DNA from: Lepisosteus oculatus
Lineage: Eukaryota; Chordata; Actinopteri; Semionotiformes; Lepisosteidae
Direction: 5' to 3'
Assembly (NCBI RefSeq): GCF_040954835.1
Contig: NC_090699.1
Span: forward strand, 14,997,817 to 15,061,816
DNA length: 64,000 nt
Positions 20,697 to 32,640 of this stretch are shown here, one piece after another. The stretch's first letter is position 1; the number at the start of each line of letters is the position of its first letter. The translations under genes were made by a program, and so were the position numbers. The notes beneath the pieces were generated by a model. The model was given only the letters and a program-made list of their open reading frames with translations, was not told the DNA's origin and did not search any database.

Positions 20697-23600
20697 GTAA
20701 GTTCTAAAGGTGATTCTTTTAAAATCAGACTCATTTTTTGGTGTTTTACTTCACAGAATAGTTAAAAGCTTGTGTTGTTGTTCTTCTCTTTCTTAAAGAG
20801 AGGTTTCCTTTTCAGATCTATATTGAATGTCTCATCACAGTAAAAGAGGTTAAATATACAGTAGCTGTTCATTATTAGAGTATACTGATAGAAATGGAGG
20901 ATGTCATAACAAATAAGGGGACCTTATGTTTACTTAAGCTATGTATTCTGTTTTTAAAAACAAGCAAAATGCTTCATAAAACAAGTGTCTCTACACAGTT
21001 GTAAATGAAAGGTCAGGAGAGGGTCAAACCCTGATCTCACCCACTGACACCTTCCCATGTATGCACTTCATGAGCCTGTGTGACTCTCCTCCCTCCTGCA
21101 CGAGGTCATTGTGCTTCAGCAGCTTCCTGGCTCATCCAGACACACAGGTTGCCATTCTGACAGCCACTGGCAAGTTCAGAAAACAAGTTGAGATCAGGCC
21201 CCTACTCAGAACAGAAACTTGAGTCACTCATTGTGACTTTATTCTAGTTCTGGAGTTCTGTATGCACATTATCTACATATCGTGATATACTGTATATGTG
21301 CACTGTATTGTACCGTGATCTATGCATGAAAGAAAAACAAATGAAAAGTGTTCATTAATATTTTATAAATAAATCTGTGCAATGATACTGACTGCACTGC
21401 AGTAGGTCAGAAAGATCATGAAATCTGCTGGGTGGCAGCTGTGTGCTGGAGTCTGGTTGTGAGAGTGTGGAGCTCCGTACTGTTACTGCAGTCATCACTG
21501 TTTCACCCGTACTGACATTTTCCTTCATTGTCATTGACAGATGACTCTTCTGATGAGGACGAGGATGATGATGAAGATGAGGATGAGGAAGGTGAGTATT
21601 TAACATTTATTTAACATTTTCAATATGTCAGAAGAGCTGCCATCTTGTCAGAACCTGCCATCCTCTCACAATGTTTTGGATAATGAAGAACAGAGAACAG
21701 AGAGAACAAAACAATTTTCTGATCTGATCCTTCATTCCTGAGACTCATTCCTGTACCAGTAACACAATACCTATTAAATCTGTGTCCTCTGTTTTCCTTT
21801 GCCTTCTGATGACATTTTTCTGGAGCCTTAGCTAAGTAACTTGAGTGTTTTTGGTTTGAATCTGCTTCCTGTAGTGGACATGAATTGTTGGGTACTGTAC
21901 ACAGTTATGGTCAGAGCGTTGTTGGCATTGCTGACTTGCAGCGCTGAGGCCCTGGGTTCACTTCCGGATTGGGAGTGCTGTCTGTGTGGAGTTGACATGT
22001 TCTCCCCGTGTTGTTTCTGCAGCTGCTCTTATTTCCTCTGATAATCCAAAGACATGCTGACAGGTTAACTGGCTCCTGGGAAATCTTCTCTATGACTTTG
22101 ACATAAATCTGGGCCTTCATACCTGTTCTGTTTCTGATTTGATCTTAACAAAGCCCTTTGTTTCAGGGAAGAGAAAGAGCTATCTCAAGGCAGGTTAAAA
22201 TAACAATAAGTGGGTTCATCTCTAAAACCTCAATGGTCACAAACGTTGCTGCATTTCATTTCCTCTTAAATAAGAACGACTCATTACCAATCAACTGGTA
22301 GAACCTGCAGGACCAAGATAATGAGAAGGAATCAGCTCTTCATGGGATGAGCTTGTAAGGGATAATGAAAGTAAAATACATTCACACCTTCATGCCAGAT
22401 ACATGAGAACATAAGAAAGTGTGCAAAGAAGCGTGAGGCCACTTAGTCCATTTTGCTTGTATGGTTTTTAGTTTGAAAAACTATACTTCCTGTTCCTGAT
22501 GCTCACGAGAGGTTTACATTTCGGGGGCAGACTCTGTAATTTTGCAGTGAACAGTGGATTTTGTTACTTTCATTCACACGCTTATGAGACTGTTGCCTCA
22601 TTGACACTTGTTTTGGGATTTTCTTTTCTCCTCTGATATTTTGCTAGAGAATTGACTGCACTAGTGACAACAGTAGTGTACTGTAGTAGTGAGAGCTGTA
22701 GTGATAGTAGTGACAGAAGTAGTGTCAGTGGTAGTGGTAGTGACAGTAGTAGTGACTGCAGTGAAGTAGTGACAGTAGTATTAGAGGGAACGACAGTAGT
22801 AGTAATAGTAGTGACAGCAGAATTGGTATTAGTATCAGCGGTAGTGACTGCACTAAAATAGTGACAGTAGTGATAGAAGTAGTTCAGGCGGGTAGCTGCG
22901 TCAGCATGCATAGGCTGCAAAGGAACAAGTAATAGGTTTATTCCATGCTGAAAAAAAGAAGAAAGAGAACACAACGTTTCGCCAGTGGAGCCTTCTTCAG
23001 GTGTGAGAGAGACAAGGCAGTAGGCAAAGGTAATGTAGCAGGAGAACAAAGGTTGGGAGGGAGGAGGAGCGAGAGGTGGGAGCAGGGGACAGAAAGAGAG
23101 GCCAATCAAGAGGTGTAAAGTCAGAATGGGTGCAGAGAGGTGTGAAATGAAACTTCCAATGAATGGAGAAGATTTAAAAGAACAGTAGTCTGTCGTTAAG
23201 AGAAGGGAGAATGTGTGATCCTAGCTGCAGAATAATTTTGGTTTTGGTAGTCTTTCTGATGTATGAGTTCGGAAAACTGTCTTTGAGAACACAGACGGAG
23301 AGATTAGAGTGGTCGTGGCCGTCAGAGGTGAAATGAGAAACAATGGGCTTGGAGAGATCTTTAATCTTCACAGCCCTGACGTGTTCTCTGAAGTGGTCTC
23401 CGAGTCTCATTCCTGTTTCTCCAATGTAGATGGCTGGGCATTTGCTGCAAGAGACAAAGTAAATAAGGTTGCTGGAGGTGCAAGATGCCATCTGGGCGAT
23501 CCGGAATTGTCCTGAGGGGCCTTGAACGAGTGTGGTGTTGGATGTGTACTTGCAGGTGATACAGCAAGCTCTGTTGCATGGGAAACATCCTGGTGTAGAT

Positions 23601-26600
23601 GGTTGTTGAGGCCAGTCAAGGGAGCTGTGAACAAGAAGATTATGCAGATTAGGTGGTTGGCGATATGAGATGATGGGGCGATCAGAAAAGAGGGCCCCAA
23701 TGGAGGGATCATCCTGTTGGATGGAAAAGTTGTGGATAATAGTCCTGGGGATAGGAAGTGTGTTAGGGTGGTAGGGAAGCACCAAAGGAATGCAGTTGTT
23801 ACGTCGGGAGTTCCTGATCGGGTTGATGGTCCTGGGGGTGTTTTTGGCTCGGGCAAGGGCCCTGTCAATCACACTGCTGGGGTATCCTCTGTTGATGAAA
23901 AAGGAGTACATTTCGAGGGCTTGGTTCTCGAAGTCGATGTCGTCACTGCATAGTTGTCATAACCTAAGGAACTGTGAAAAAGGGAGAGAGTTTTTAGTGT
24001 GTTTGGGGTGAAATGAGCTGTACAGTAGTAGCTGTAGTAGTAGTGACAGTAGTGGCACTAATGATGATAGTAGTGACCGCAGTAGTGATCTCAAACTTCC
24101 ATCATCAGCATGAAAAATATAATTAAAAAAATACTGCAGGTCTTGATCTACAATAAATCTTTGCAAGGATGCTGTATATACAGTACAACAGGTCTGCTGT
24201 GTGCACTAACGAAACCAGGAGGATCACACAACAGATCATCAGTGCAATTACTGTTTTCAGCACTGATGAATTTTATCATGGTTTTTATTTTTCTTTATCT
24301 TTTTCTGACCTGTTTTTTTTATTTGTATTGACAGATGAGAGTTCTAAAGAGAAGGGTAAGTTTTAAACATTTTTGGTAACATAAGAGAAGGAAGAATTGC
24401 AACATTGAAATTCTTGATCATGGTTGAAGCATAACTTTCAGATGTTCACAATTTTTTCTTCAGATGATTGTATTTACTCCACAAAAAGTACTAGAAATGC
24501 CTGCGCTTTATATTTCAGTGCTCCTAACACAATATTGTAGCAGACGTGGAGTTAATAAAGGAATAACCATGGCAACATTCTTCAGTAGCGCGCGCACACA
24601 CACACTCTTTACTTAGAGACCTCAGTCAGCCAGTAACCAGGCAACAGAGACTTTAACACCAAACTCAAGAAGAGCTAAACACACACAAGCACAGTAATGG
24701 GAACATGTAGATTTAGGGTTAATAAGCCTCATGGGATGAAACAGGGGTAACCAACAGTCAACTATGTACACAATGCTTCTTAGTCTTTATTTACATAGTC
24801 AGGGTTAATTAGTGGTCATCCTGCAGACCCCCAGTCCATCCCCCAGCTACGTTTCCCAGCCGTTAGCCGGGTGTGCATCCGCCAAGACACCAGGCGTGGG
24901 CGCTACAATATTTCATATAATGGTTGCACATTTCCAGTAAGAATTTTAATGTGATGTACATTTCATCGTCTTGAACAGTTATGAAATATGCATAAACTAA
25001 ATTCAGTTGAACTATTGATTTGGTTCCCCTGAAGAGAAAGCAGTGAATAGGTCTGTATTGCTAAAGTAGAAGTTAAACCTGTGTGACTTTTGTGTTTTAC
25101 CCACAGATAAGCTTTTAAAACAACTGCGTAAGTACTCTGTCTTTGTGTGTCTTTGTGTTTTAACACTGCAATTGTCCTACCGATGAAAGTACTGATGTTT
25201 AGACAGACAGATGCTACAGTAGCGTCTTTTGGACTCATATGTGCATGTCTGCTTCTACTACACTGAAAGCTGTGACAATAACATAACCCAAGCAGTCTAG
25301 CATTCAAACTGCATGTACATTAAGCAAGAATCTCAGTTTAAATGAATATTAAAACCCGTCCAACACATGCTTTCCTCTATTTTGCCTGCAGGCCGGCTTG
25401 CTGTGGAGCTGGGTGAGTAGCCAAAGTGTTGCAGAACTTCATTTACAAGATTCCTGAAAGAGTAGACCAGGGGTTCTTAACCTTTTTGAGAGTTCGACCC
25501 TTTTTTGGGGTTACTAATATTTTGCGATTACCCGCCGCCCCGCCCGTCTCCACACACACAGACACATTTAAAAACTGTCATGTTGTATAAATTGTAAGCC
25601 TACTCACTTAATAATAATAATAACAACTATAATTTTAATTTATATACATTTTTACAGTGACAGTAGCAGTAATAGGTGTGATAATAGTAGTGCAGTAGTA
25701 TTGACAGTAGTGACATTATCAGTGACAGCATACTGACACTATTAGTGACAATGGTGGTGACAGTAGAAGTGCAGTAGTGGTAGTGACAGCAGTCTCGACA
25801 TCAGTAGGAACTGTAGTAGTGACAGCAGAAGTGGCTGCACTTTTGACAGTAAGTAGAGTCTTGACAGCAGTAGTGACAGTAGTACTGACAGTAGTAGTGC
25901 AGTGGTGGCAGTAGTGACAGTAGTAGTGTGTGCCTGTGCTGTTGGCATCTCATCTCAGGTCTGAGCATAGATGATCAGTGTTTACAGGCTGCTTAATACA
26001 TTTTGTTCTTTCTTTTTATAGAAAGATGCAGACCTGGAGGTAAGGAAATAATGTCCTCTGTAACAAAACTCCAATGGCTCAGTTGGGTGTTCTACTAAGT
26101 GTGTCTACTCAACTGTGTATTTAATACATATTTCATTCTTCTGTTGTGTCACAGGGAGGGCTGGAGGAGTGCCCAAGTGAATTCTTTCTAAATAGAATGA
26201 TGGCTCAGCCACAATAGCACTTAAGTGCCAAAGTGGTGGTTTATTTGGACACTGCTCCCCATAAACCAACAATACAATTACAGTATATATAGTGCAAAAT
26301 AAGAACTCAATAGAACAAAAATACACAAAAACTCACAAACACTTCCTCTGAGAGCTATAAGCCAGGAGTCCCACCACCCTTAGGTCCTATCAGCGAACTC
26401 AGCTGCCTGGCCCACAGTCAGGTGTTTTGGGTTCACCTCTGTCTGCTGCTTCCTCTGTCCTGCGGCCAAGTCATCCTTTTCCTCCTCCACCTTACACACC
26501 ATCAGCAAGGTCTGCCCAGGGCATTGTGTGTGTGAGGTGAAACACTATTGGTCTACATGTTTGAGGAACAACCAAACGCTTGTTCCCCGTCTCCCCGTTT

Positions 26601-29600
26601 GCGCCTGTCTCTCCAACTATTATCAATGGAATAAACAACCCCACAATGATATTCTGTTTTAGGATTCCTACTCTCCACACATTTTTAAACAACGGTTGCA
26701 GAGACAAGTCATCAAGCTGTAAAGAAGCAATGTTATCAGGACTTCTCATCCCTGGACAGCAAGACCAGATCCATCAATCTTAGACGTTGGAGTACCCAAT
26801 TATTTTGCAATGCGCCGCTGGCGGCGTGTTTTTCTTGGCCCTTTAGTTCCTCCCTCACACGGACTATCATCATTGACCGGGAGTGGCTGCAAACCAGCTC
26901 TTGCTTGGGCTTTTGTAAAGACCGCACATGATGTTTGTATCCTAGTTTGATTCTCAGAACTGTTCATTTTTTAACAAGTCTGTTATTACAGGCAGATTAT
27001 GTCTGCTGGCAGCTCTGGAACAACTCCTGCATTTAACAAGTACTGTACATCTGTGCATCCACCCCCACAGTTAGTTCTGTCATAGGGTGTTTCTGTTTTT
27101 CCCTATGTACACCTTAAATGATTGGTTTCCAAAATCAATTTTACTATCAGGGACAAGGGACTGTTTAACCAGAGTCATTGAACTGCCTGTATCCAGTAGA
27201 GCTGTTACTTCCTGACCATTAATTATAACAGGGCAATTTGCTAAATTACCAGCACTCTCACCATCTTTTTCCACCCAGGAAAGTCTCCCTCCCTTGGGAC
27301 ATAACAGAAACCAGATAGTTTCGGCTTACACACAGCGCAGGTAAAGACTTTATGTCCTGACTATGGTCTTCATCTTGGCCTCCCCCTGCATCCTTCTTGT
27401 CTCAGTAGTGCTACCATTAAGGTCCAGGCTGTCCCTGGTACCTCTGGGCATAGAAGATAAGTGTCGTTGATGTTCTCCTTGTTGGGCGTTGATGTATTGA
27501 AGAGCCAGCTTGGCTTCTGTCAACCCATTGGCTGGCTTACAGTATGTTCTTTCCCCCAGGTCCTGGTGTCACACATAGCAACTGCTCCCAAATGATGACC
27601 TTGGCAATCTCCTCTTTGTAACACTGCTCTGGGTGAATCCATCTTCTGTATAGACCGTTCAGGCCTTGTTGGTTTCCATAGGCATTTCTCCTGGTGGAAT
27701 TGTGGTCATCCTGAAACGCTGTCGGTATGTTTCTGGCGATATGTAAAATTTAGTAAGTAATGCTTCCTTTGGGTCACTGTACGTGTTGGATCGGTCCTCA
27801 TCCACGGCATTAATTCTCCAAGGCCTTGCCTGTGAGCAGAGGCACTAGCCAACAGGCCCACTCCTTCTCCGGCCAATTCCAGGTTCTGACCATGTGCTCA
27901 AATCGCTGGAGATAGTTTTTGATCTCCTCACCTTGCTGGTAGGGGGGCCATCTTAGGTTCTTTCCGGAACATGCTCTCTGCTGAAGCACGTGTAGCAGAC
28001 AAGGGTGTTGAACGCGGTGGACCCCGATCCTGATCTGATGTGGTGCGTTGTCATGGTGCTGGACTACCTGCTGTCTCCACGCTTCCTGGTGTTGCTCCCC
28101 AAGCCTGCGTAGCTAGTGCTACCCTGGGCACAACTAAGATCTCCTGAAGGGGGGATTAAAGTCCACGTAATTCTTCCAAATGCCCCTCCTCTCTCTTCTG
28201 TTGCCAAGACAGAAAGTCTTGGAGAAGGGCCACCATCTCCCCTTGAGGTTCTGTCATTGGTGCAGGTCCAACAGCTGTTGGTCGTAGAGAGGTGACTCTG
28301 GGCCACGCCCCCAGCTCCTCACAACATCCTTCCTCATCCACTTCCTCTGATGATGTCACGGTGCCCCAAGGCTCCTCTGCTTTGAGCTGTGGCAGTGCCT
28401 TTGCTTGTGAACGAAGGCCTGCCTGTTTTCTCCAGGGACACACTGTCCTTCGGCTAGCCATCCCATGGCTGCCACCATGGTACTGAATCTAACCATATTA
28501 GACGATTTCTGCATTTTAAAATATGTATTTAAAGTGGTTACCTTATATCCCAGAGATTTTCATCTCTGCTGTGCAGGTTTCTTAGATTCTGCTACTTAGT
28601 GCTCTGTAATATTTTGATAAAGTACTCCTGTTCATGTGTTCACGTTCATATGGTTATTATGGTTATCGTGCCCTCTCTGTGTTGTTTCTCCTTTGCTGCT
28701 TGGCAGCACTTTTGCATTAAAAATACATTTACCTAGCACTTTTCTGGACACTTCACTCAAAGCTTTTTACAGGAACAGGGACTCCCCTCCACCACCATTT
28801 ATTTGCTCCTGTGTGGATGATGTGCCATTATAATCATCACACATCACCATTCAGTAGGGAGGAGAACAGAGTGATGAATTCAGTTCACAGATGGGGGTTA
28901 GTTGGAGGCCATGACTGGTAAGGACCTGGGAGAAATTTAGTCAGGACAGTGCGGTAACACCTCTACTCTTTTCAAGAAACAGTCTGGGATTTACCTTCAA
29001 AAGGATGGCACCTTTATACAGTACCCATTCTGTGTATCCATTGATGTCACATTTCCTGTTTCATGTCTTGATTTGTCTTTATGTGGGAGTTTGCTCTCCA
29101 TAGCAGTTCCTGCATAGTCAGGTCTGCTCTTTCTATGGAGGCACCTGCTCCTCTGGCTTGTTGTTTTATGAGAAGGGGCTCTCTGAAGCAAGACCTTGAA
29201 GTCAGGATCCTGCTTGTATACTGAGGTCATAGCCCTCCTCACAGGAGTCTGAGCATTTTATCTGTCCCAGAGCTTCTGACTGTGAAGCAGTGAGGCAGAG
29301 CTGAGGCTCAGGGACAGAGAGCAGCTTAAACTCCACTGTGGGAGGAGCAGCATCACACAGCAGTTTCTCCTGCTGGACACACCCCCCCTGACACACAAGG
29401 TCACCCTGCTGAACACCTGATCTCAACACAGACAGCAGTAAAGACTCACCTGTTCACACATCCGATCTCAACACAGACAGTAACGAAGACACACCTGTTC
29501 ACCGGAAATATTAGTGAGGACCCTGTGCAGAAATACCAGGACGATCTCTAGAGGCGTAGTCGATATAACAATCTGAGGTCCAAAAGCTGAAGGGGAACAA

Positions 29601-30703
29601 GTACAAACCCAGAAGCGGAGCCATAAGCCTGGAGGAAGACAAGAGTTGAAACCAGAACAATAATCAAAGTACCAAAACCAAAACCAGGAGATGTGGTTGA
29701 AGAATAAACCAGGGTCAGGAAACCAAAAACCAAGTACTGTAGTAAGTAATAGCGAAAGACAAAGTAGATCTAACCAGGAAAAACCCTAATACTGAGCACA
29801 GGGGAGAGTGTGAAGCAGCATTAAATAGGCTGGGGTAAATGGGCTAATTGGGAACCGTGCTGGAATGCGAGGTGGAATGACGAGTCCTCCGGGGGCGTGG
29901 CGTAACAGACAGCAGTGAAAACAACCTGTTTTTATCTCCAGCTGGACACAGACAGAAATTTTGATGTTTTTTTTTCTGGAACTATCGTTTCTTTCTCTTT
30001 ACAGAATTTGAGAGCGCACGCACTAATGCAGGTGAGACTATTTGTTTTCTCAAGCATTCATCAATCTCATTAAAATATACAAAGTACAGGTTCAGTGAGC
30101 TGGGATTGCTTAACACTGTTCATCATCAGCTCTTCTCATTGGTCTCCTTTCTTGTCTATAGTGGACGTGACTCTGGACCCCAGAACAGCTCATCCCAGCC
30201 TCATTGTGTCGAGGAATGGGAAACAAGTTAGACATGGTGACATACGACAGGATCTCCCCGACAATCCAGAGAGATTTACTTCCTGTGTCGATGTCCTGGG
30301 AAAGGATGGGATCACCTCAGGTCGACACTACTGGGAGGTGAAAGTGAAAAATAAGTCAGCCTGGACTTTAGGAGTTGTCAGAGAGTCGATTAAAAGGAAG
30401 GGGCAGATCACACTGTCCCCTGAGAAAGGTTTCTGGACTGTGTGGCTGAGGAAAGGAAAGTATGAAGCAATAACAACCCCTTCTTTCGACCTCCCCCTGA
30501 CCATGAAGCCCCGGAAGGTGGGGGTGTATGTGGATTATGAGGGGGGGCAGGTCTCCTTTTACAATGTGGAGGAGGAGTCTCATATTTATACGTTCACTTG
30601 CAACTTCAGGGAGAAGATCTACCCTTTCTTCGGCCCCTGTACCAATGATGGGGGTAAAAACTCAGCCCCTCTGATCATCACTCCTGTCAGTCCCTCTGAG
30701 TGA
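20429..30703 (+). CDS. Gene B: PYD-acidic-heptad-B30.2 protein (spliced, predicted)
   Basis: Exons are 20429-20696 (PYD), 21541-21591 (acidic), 22167-22193 (GKRKSYLKA), 24336-24356 (DESSKEK), 25107-25127 (DKLLKQL), 25392-25412 (RRLAVEL), 26022-26039 (ERCRPG), 30005-30031 (EFESARTNA) and 30162-30703 (B30.2). They sum to 996 nt, or 331 aa. All internal borders are phase 1 with AG/GT sites, so any mini-exon can be skipped in frame. The linker exons join into an amphipathic LLKQL-RRLAVEL-ERCR run, a likely short coiled coil for oligomerisation. The role, inferred from domains, is PYD-mediated recruitment coupled to B30.2 ligand recognition. B has lost both alternative terminal exons. Its introns carry a Penelope-like element, a solo LTR and a Gypsy fragment. 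It is probably intact. Confidence 0.75.
21541..21591 (+). CDS. Gene B acidic exon
   Basis: A 51-bp phase 1-1 exon, acceptor attgacag and donor gtgagt, reading DSSDEDEDDDEDEDEE. It is uninterrupted by non-acidic residues after Ser-Ser. Confidence 0.75.
21905..22085 (+). mobile_element. SINE fragment, gene B intron
   Basis: 'gcgctgaggccctgggttca' resembles the B-box part of a tRNA-derived SINE, followed by the 'ttctccccgtgttg' module. C and E have the full version (34515-34830 and 58199-58514). B lacks the 3' part. Confidence 0.6.
22167..22193 (+). CDS. Gene B mini-exon GKRKSYLKA
   Basis: A 27-bp phase 1-1 exon, acceptor gtttcag and donor gttaaa with exon-terminal G. The short basic patch KRK follows directly on the acidic exon. 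In C and E the last exon base is A, weakening the donor. Gene A lacks this exon. Confidence 0.6.
22655..22885. repeat. GTAGTGACA-type array, gene B, left half
   Basis: A degenerate repeat split by the Penelope-like element. The right half resumes at about 24018-24090. Confidence 0.85.
22886..24017 (-). mobile_element. Penelope-like retroelement 3' part with GIY-YIG endonuclease
   Basis: The minus-strand ORF 23911-23174 (245 aa) carries a Cys-rich stretch (CFPCNRACCITCKY) followed by CPAIYIGETGMRLGDHF, the GIY-YIG-type endonuclease start characteristic of Penelope-like elements, and a HFTSDGHDHSNL segment. The RT domain is missing (5' truncated). The 3' terminus at about 22886-22985 ('gggtagctgcgtcagcatgc') is the same sequence that forms the small palindromes near 32641 and 56328. 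It inserted into the GTAGTGACA array. Confidence 0.85.
24018..24090. repeat. GTAGTGACA-type array, gene B, right half
   Basis: Continuation of the array interrupted by the Penelope-like element. Confidence 0.75.
24336..24356 (+). CDS. Gene B mini-exon DESSKEK
   Basis: A 21-bp phase 1-1 exon, acceptor ttgacag and donor gtaagt. C and E read EETSKEM at the homologous place. Confidence 0.65.
24536..24907. mobile_element. Solo LTR, 372 bp
   Basis: Ends are tgtagcagac...gggcgctaca, with inverted termini TGTAGC/GCTACA. It is flanked by atat (24532-24535 and 24908-24911). Genes C and E lack it: their intron reads 'cataatattttatg' uninterrupted near 36400. Confidence 0.7.
25107..25127 (+). CDS. Gene B mini-exon DKLLKQL
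   Basis: A 21-bp phase 1-1 exon, acceptor cccacag and donor gtaagt. It forms the first clear heptad of the linker. Confidence 0.7.
25392..25412 (+). CDS. Gene B mini-exon RRLAVEL
   Basis: A 21-bp phase 1-1 exon, acceptor cctgcag and donor gtgagt. Leu/Val spacing continues the heptad register. Confidence 0.7.
25655..25935. repeat. GTAGTGACA-type array, gene B second intronic array
   Basis: A degenerate array corresponding by position to 11640-11935 in A and 37620-37880 in C. Confidence 0.8.
26022..26039 (+). CDS. Gene B mini-exon ERCRPG
   Basis: An 18-bp phase 1-1 exon, acceptor tttatag and donor gtaagg, conserved in all copies. Confidence 0.65.
26145..28490 (-). mobile_element. Decayed Gypsy-type retroelement: gag, protease, integrase zinc region
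   Basis: Minus-strand readings in order from 28461: a gag-like N-terminal region with an EEMVALLQDF-type helix (28461-28064), a gag segment near 27960-27720, a retroviral-type aspartic protease with ALLDTGSSMTLV at about 27200, and an integrase zinc-region fragment (LVVPQTCRPIVFHLTHTMPW) at about 26570. RT and RNase H are deleted. The gag helix region is reminiscent of Gmr1/SCAN-type Gag, but this is a guess. It is inserted between the ERCRPG exon and the decayed alternative terminal exon of gene B. Confidence 0.7.
28554..28620 (+). pseudogene. Gene B decayed alternative hydrophobic exon
   Basis: 'ccagagattttcatctctgc' aligns with the terminal exon of C (38594), but about 30 bp coding for the hydrophobic core are deleted and a TAG arises within a few codons. 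B therefore cannot make the hydrophobic-tail isoform. Confidence 0.6.
29496..29907. mobile_element. Solo-LTR-like repeat inside the minisatellite
   Basis: TGTTCACCGG...GGCGTAACA ends (412 bp) interrupt the 45-bp minisatellite, which resumes as 'cagacagcagtgaaaac'. It has 'ggaccctgtgcag' near the start, as in related repeats at 7573, 12022 and 31303. The exact target duplication is obscured by the minisatellite. Confidence 0.45.
30005..30031 (+). CDS. Gene B mini-exon EFESARTNA
   Basis: A 27-bp phase 1-1 exon, acceptor ctttacag and donor gtgaga. Confidence 0.7.
30162..30703 (+). CDS. Gene B exon: PRY-SPRY (B30.2) domain and stop
   Basis: Acceptor tctatag. PRY starts VDVTLDPRTAHPSLIVS; SPRY landmarks are GRHYWEVKV, WTLGVV, VDYEGGQVSFYNV and FREKIYPFFGPC; it ends IITPVSPSE. 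The loop following ITL reads SPEKGFWTVWLRKGKYEA. First-loop residues are KNKSAW as in A, while the second loop resembles C. AATAAA at 30822-30827 is a candidate poly(A) signal. Confidence 0.9.
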
Positions 30704-31302
30704 CACACAACATCTGTGGAGGGGGCAGCATGTATAATAACTGCTGTGTATTTTGGGTTCACTAATTTGCCACAGATTGGGTGTACTATTATTTTGTGTT
30801 GGGTTTGTTGATCAAACAACAAATAAAATGCCTTCAGTTTTGTTACTCGAGCTTCACTCCAATTATTAAAATTCAATTATTTAATCTGTAAGGGCTGTCA
30901 GTCGGACAATATGATTTAAAAATTACTAGTAAAAAGTGAAGGTTGTAAAAATTCTAAAACCTTTTAGAAAAAAATCATTTTTTTTAAATTGTTGTTCATT
31001 TTATGTATTTTAACCTGCCTGCTCTTCCGTGTATCTAGCAACAATGTGAACAGAAAGGCACAAAGATACTGGAACTACACTGAAAACAAACATTAAGATT
31101 TATGTTGAAAAAGGGAATAAACTCCTTTCTTGACGTAACATTGGACTTAACCCTTTATTCTGTAGCTGTTTATTTATTATTTTTTATCTTGTGAGATTAA
31201 AGAAACATGCCTCTCAAAGAAATGGGTTTCGTTTTCAAAGAAATAATTTGTTTAGCATTGTTACCACATTTTGTTCTTTTGCTTTACTCAAAAGGCCAAA
31301 TT

Positions 31303-31828
31303 TGTAACGGGAGCCAGTTCAGACTCCCGTGTAGTGCATATTTTGGACCCTATGCAGACGGTAAAATCCGGAAGAGACTGGAGAAGGACAACAGGTAAAC
31401 ACGACAGGGTCAGGATTGGTTGACTGACAGGGGGTCGTGACAATGGTGAACTGGTGCTTGGGGGGCGTGGCACAGGCGAGCAAGTCCAAAACTATCCAGA
31501 AGGGGAAACCAGGGAGCAGTCCAAAAGTCCATAGCCGGCAGATCCATCCGAAACAAAAACTAGACAAGGATAAAAACCGGAACGGGATCCGGTGCAGGAA
31601 GAGGGAGAATAAAAATGGGATAACGGGGCCAGGCGCTCTGAGCCCCGGACTCAGCTGGGTCGGGACGCCGATAGGAGGCCTGTGCCCTCAAGCCGCGGAC
31701 TTGATGGTAGGCAGGCCGCCGGGCGTCCGTCTTCCAATGCAGAGCCGCGAGTAGCAAGAGCACCCAGCTTAAATAAGGAGGGGCAGGACTGAGGGCAGGT
31801 GCACAGAATCAGCAAAATGTGAAAGAGC
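31303..31828. mobile_element. LTR-like interspersed repeat replacing part of gene C's upstream block
   Basis: Starts tgtaacggga and contains 'ggaccctatgcagacggtaa', 'ggggccaggcgctct' and 'gcttaaataaggagggg', all shared with 12022-12462. An LTR 3' end may be at about 31804 (gtgcaca). On its right, homology to B/E upstream resumes at 31829, and on its left at about 31300 equals 17035, so about 2.4 kb of the ancestral block is missing. Confidence 0.55.
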
Positions 31829-32640
31829 TTCTTCCCCATTGTCGTCATAAAGCCTGGAGAAGCCCGTGCCTGTTCACTGGTCTCTGAGCCCAAACAGCCA
31901 CAGTTCACCCCAGATCACCCCAGCAGTGATTAATGTCAGAGGTACATTAATTGTGAGAACTGTTCACTGGTGTCTGAGCCCTGGAAGCCCATTGGGATGG
32001 CAGTGTGTGGGGATCCTCATTTTTATAGCTCATTCGAAAAACGACAATGCAGTGTGTGCAGAGTAACAGCAGTGCTTTTGAGTTTTCAGGTGCATATCTT
32101 GATGTAATCAAGTCTCAAAGCCTTACCCCTTCCAGTGGAGGAATAACTGCTGATCAAAGTCATGAAAAGACAAAGTCTTGGAGGCATAACTGCTTATCTA
32201 ATGAATTTCAAGGGGCAAGACGAGCTGTGGACTTTGTAACAGTTAACGCTTGTTTCGTTCTTACTGTACTGTAAATATTTTCACTGGAAAAAAATACTCT
32301 TGGTTCTCGTTGTAGGAAATGATGTAATACTTGTTTAATGCAAGTGGAAAAAATCCTGATTATCATGATCTTTAAATTGAACAATAAGAAAAATAATCAC
32401 TGAATTTAGGAAGGTATGAGGTTTATTTAGGCAAGTAAAAGTTTTATTTAGTTCATCAGGACAGGAAAAAAAATTCTGACATAGCAGCTACCCAAGATCC
32501 CGCCCCAAGACACACTTGTGAAACAGCAGGTTTGAAGAGTGACTTCAGCAAGTCAAAGCCACAGAGAAGAACTCTGACAGAGAGACGACAAGACAGACGA
32601 CATTCATACTATAACTACATATACAGTATATTGTACTGTA

